Source: Gammaproteobacteria bacterium
Lineage (GTDB): Bacteria; Pseudomonadota; Gammaproteobacteria; GCA-001735895
NCBI GenBank assembly: GCA_015494335.1
Contig: WGBK01000067.1
Span: 1-5,680, forward strand
Direction: 5' to 3'
Length of the DNA: 5,680 bases
The position numbers were made by a program, and so were the translations under genes. Of this stretch, positions 5,677 to 5,680 are shown in pieces. The notes beneath the pieces are model-generated. The model was not told the origin of the DNA and made no database searches. It was given only the letters and a program-made list of their open reading frames with translations. Each line of letters starts with the position of its first letter. Within the stretch, counting starts at the first letter, position 1.

Positions 5677-5680
5677 ATAA

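Larger units (their letters stand above)
5523..5680. other. Candidate chromosomal origin (oriC), dnaA-downstream intergenic region, cut by the window edge
   Basis: Within 158 nt after dnaA there are two perfect, oppositely oriented DnaA boxes (5563-5571 and 5608-5616), a T-rich stretch between them (5594-5600), a perfect IHF-consensus match (5663-5675) and a clearly AT-rich end (5651-5680). No coding frame is apparent. Origins next to dnaA are common in bacteria outside the enterics. The region upstream of dnaA has only one perfect box, so this side is the better candidate, though the number of boxes is low for an origin. dnaN is expected just past the edge but is not visible. Confidence 0.6.

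Noticed and set aside
1..5680. CRISPR arrays, insertion sequences, tRNA or rRNA genes, phage or defence genes
   Set aside because: None seen on either strand. The window is filled by conserved housekeeping genes and two intergenic regulatory stretches.

Overview
This window is a chromosomal replication-origin neighbourhood from a GC-rich gammaproteobacterium. The gene order, E. coli-like protein lengths (MnmE 444 aa, YidC 550 aa, DnaA 443 aa) and close motif agreement with gammaproteobacterial homologues support this. The type II (APH-fold) ThrB remnant at the left edge fits Pseudomonas or Chromatiales-like lineages better than enterics. The genus cannot be fixed from the sequence alone.

Layout. 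Positions 1-191 (+) hold the last 62 codons of a gene read here as thrB (homoserine kinase). It converges on mnmE with no base between the two stop codons. From 3964 down to 192, all on the minus strand, lies the classic cluster rpmH - rnpA - yidD - yidC - mnmE. It is tightly packed: gaps of 23, 33 and 16 nt, and a 16-nt rnpA/yidD overlap. rpmH (44 aa) is a very short gene that simple length filters miss. The 226-nt divergent region 3965-4190 carries a good sigma70-type promoter for the minus-strand cluster and one for dnaA. A perfect DnaA box lies between the -35 and -10 of the dnaA promoter. dnaA (4191-5522, +) starts at TTG behind a clear AGGAG. Positions 5523-5680 contain two perfect DnaA boxes inside a 14-bp inverted repeat, a perfect match to the IHF consensus, and an AT-rich 9-bp inverted repeat at the window edge. 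This is the best oriC candidate here; dnaN would be expected just beyond the edge.

How the genes fit together. rpmH (ribosomal protein L34), rnpA (RNase P protein), yidD and yidC (membrane protein insertion) and mnmE (tRNA wobble-uridine modification) form a translation and membrane-biogenesis cluster read away from the origin. DnaA is read the other way, and the box in its own promoter suggests autoregulation.

I found no undescribed system. The points most worth a second look are the dnaA-downstream origin candidate, the DnaA box within the dnaA promoter, the Asn-to-Ser change in the MnmE G4 motif, and the zero-gap thrB/mnmE junction.
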